A stretch of 6,559 nt of DNA from assembly GCA_030377945.1 (NCBI GenBank), contig JAUCGD010000186.1, forward strand, positions 1-6,559, given 5' to 3'. The stretch comes from Desulfobacterales bacterium HSG17. GTDB lineage: Bacteria > Desulfobacterota > Desulfobacteria > Desulfobacterales > Desulfococcaceae. The position numbers and the translations under genes are program-made. Of the stretch, positions 6,555-6,559 are shown piece after piece (within the stretch, counting starts at the first letter, position 1; each line of letters starts with the position of its first letter). The notes under the pieces are model-generated. The model worked only from the letters and a program-made list of their open reading frames with translations. It did no database searches and was not told the origin of the DNA.

Positions 6555-6559
6555 CAGGA

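Noticed and set aside
1..6559. CRISPR arrays, insertion sequences or long direct repeats
   Set aside because: No repeated spacer pattern, transposase-like frame or terminal inverted repeats were found.

Overview
The window reads as part of a methylamine-metabolism locus from a pyrrolysine-using anaerobic bacterium. The evidence is a tRNA with a CUA anticodon and the shape of tRNA-Pyl, a free-standing PylSn (the N-terminal half of pyrrolysyl-tRNA synthetase, separate in bacteria but fused in Methanosarcina), and an mttB-type methyltransferase gene with one in-frame UAG at the family's pyrrolysine position. Moderate GC content and the pairing with ETF and a dimethylglycine dehydrogenase-like enzyme suggest a Desulfobacterota-type sulfate reducer. 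A clostridial host is not excluded, and the taxonomic guess is inference only.

Layout. Positions 1-53 hold the start of a minus-strand gene whose product begins with a signal peptide. Positions 54-295 form a divergent intergenic region with an inverted-repeat cluster (120-148) and a strong imperfect hairpin (229-261). From 296 to 6008 four plus-strand genes are packed with gaps of 24, 15 and 7 nt: mttB (296-1771, read through UAG at 1277-1279), an 821-residue FAD oxidoreductase with a C-terminal GcvT-like folate domain (1796-4261), etfB (4277-5047) and etfA (5055-6008). Then come pylT (6046-6118) and pylSn (6186-6554). The window stops 5 nt after pylSn, so pylSc and the pylBCD biosynthesis genes, if present, lie outside.

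How the parts may work together. MttB would remove a methyl group from trimethylamine or a related quaternary/tertiary amine using its pyrrolysine. The FAD/GcvT enzyme would oxidise a further N-methyl group of a secondary or tertiary amine such as dimethylglycine and pass the carbon to tetrahydrofolate. EtfAB would carry the electrons onward. pylT and PylSn supply part of the decoding machinery that lets full-length MttB be made, so a UAG-dependent enzyme sits next to the means of reading UAG. No corrinoid protein (MttC) is present in the window, and MttB would need one from elsewhere. All five complete protein genes end in UGA or UAA, none in UAG.
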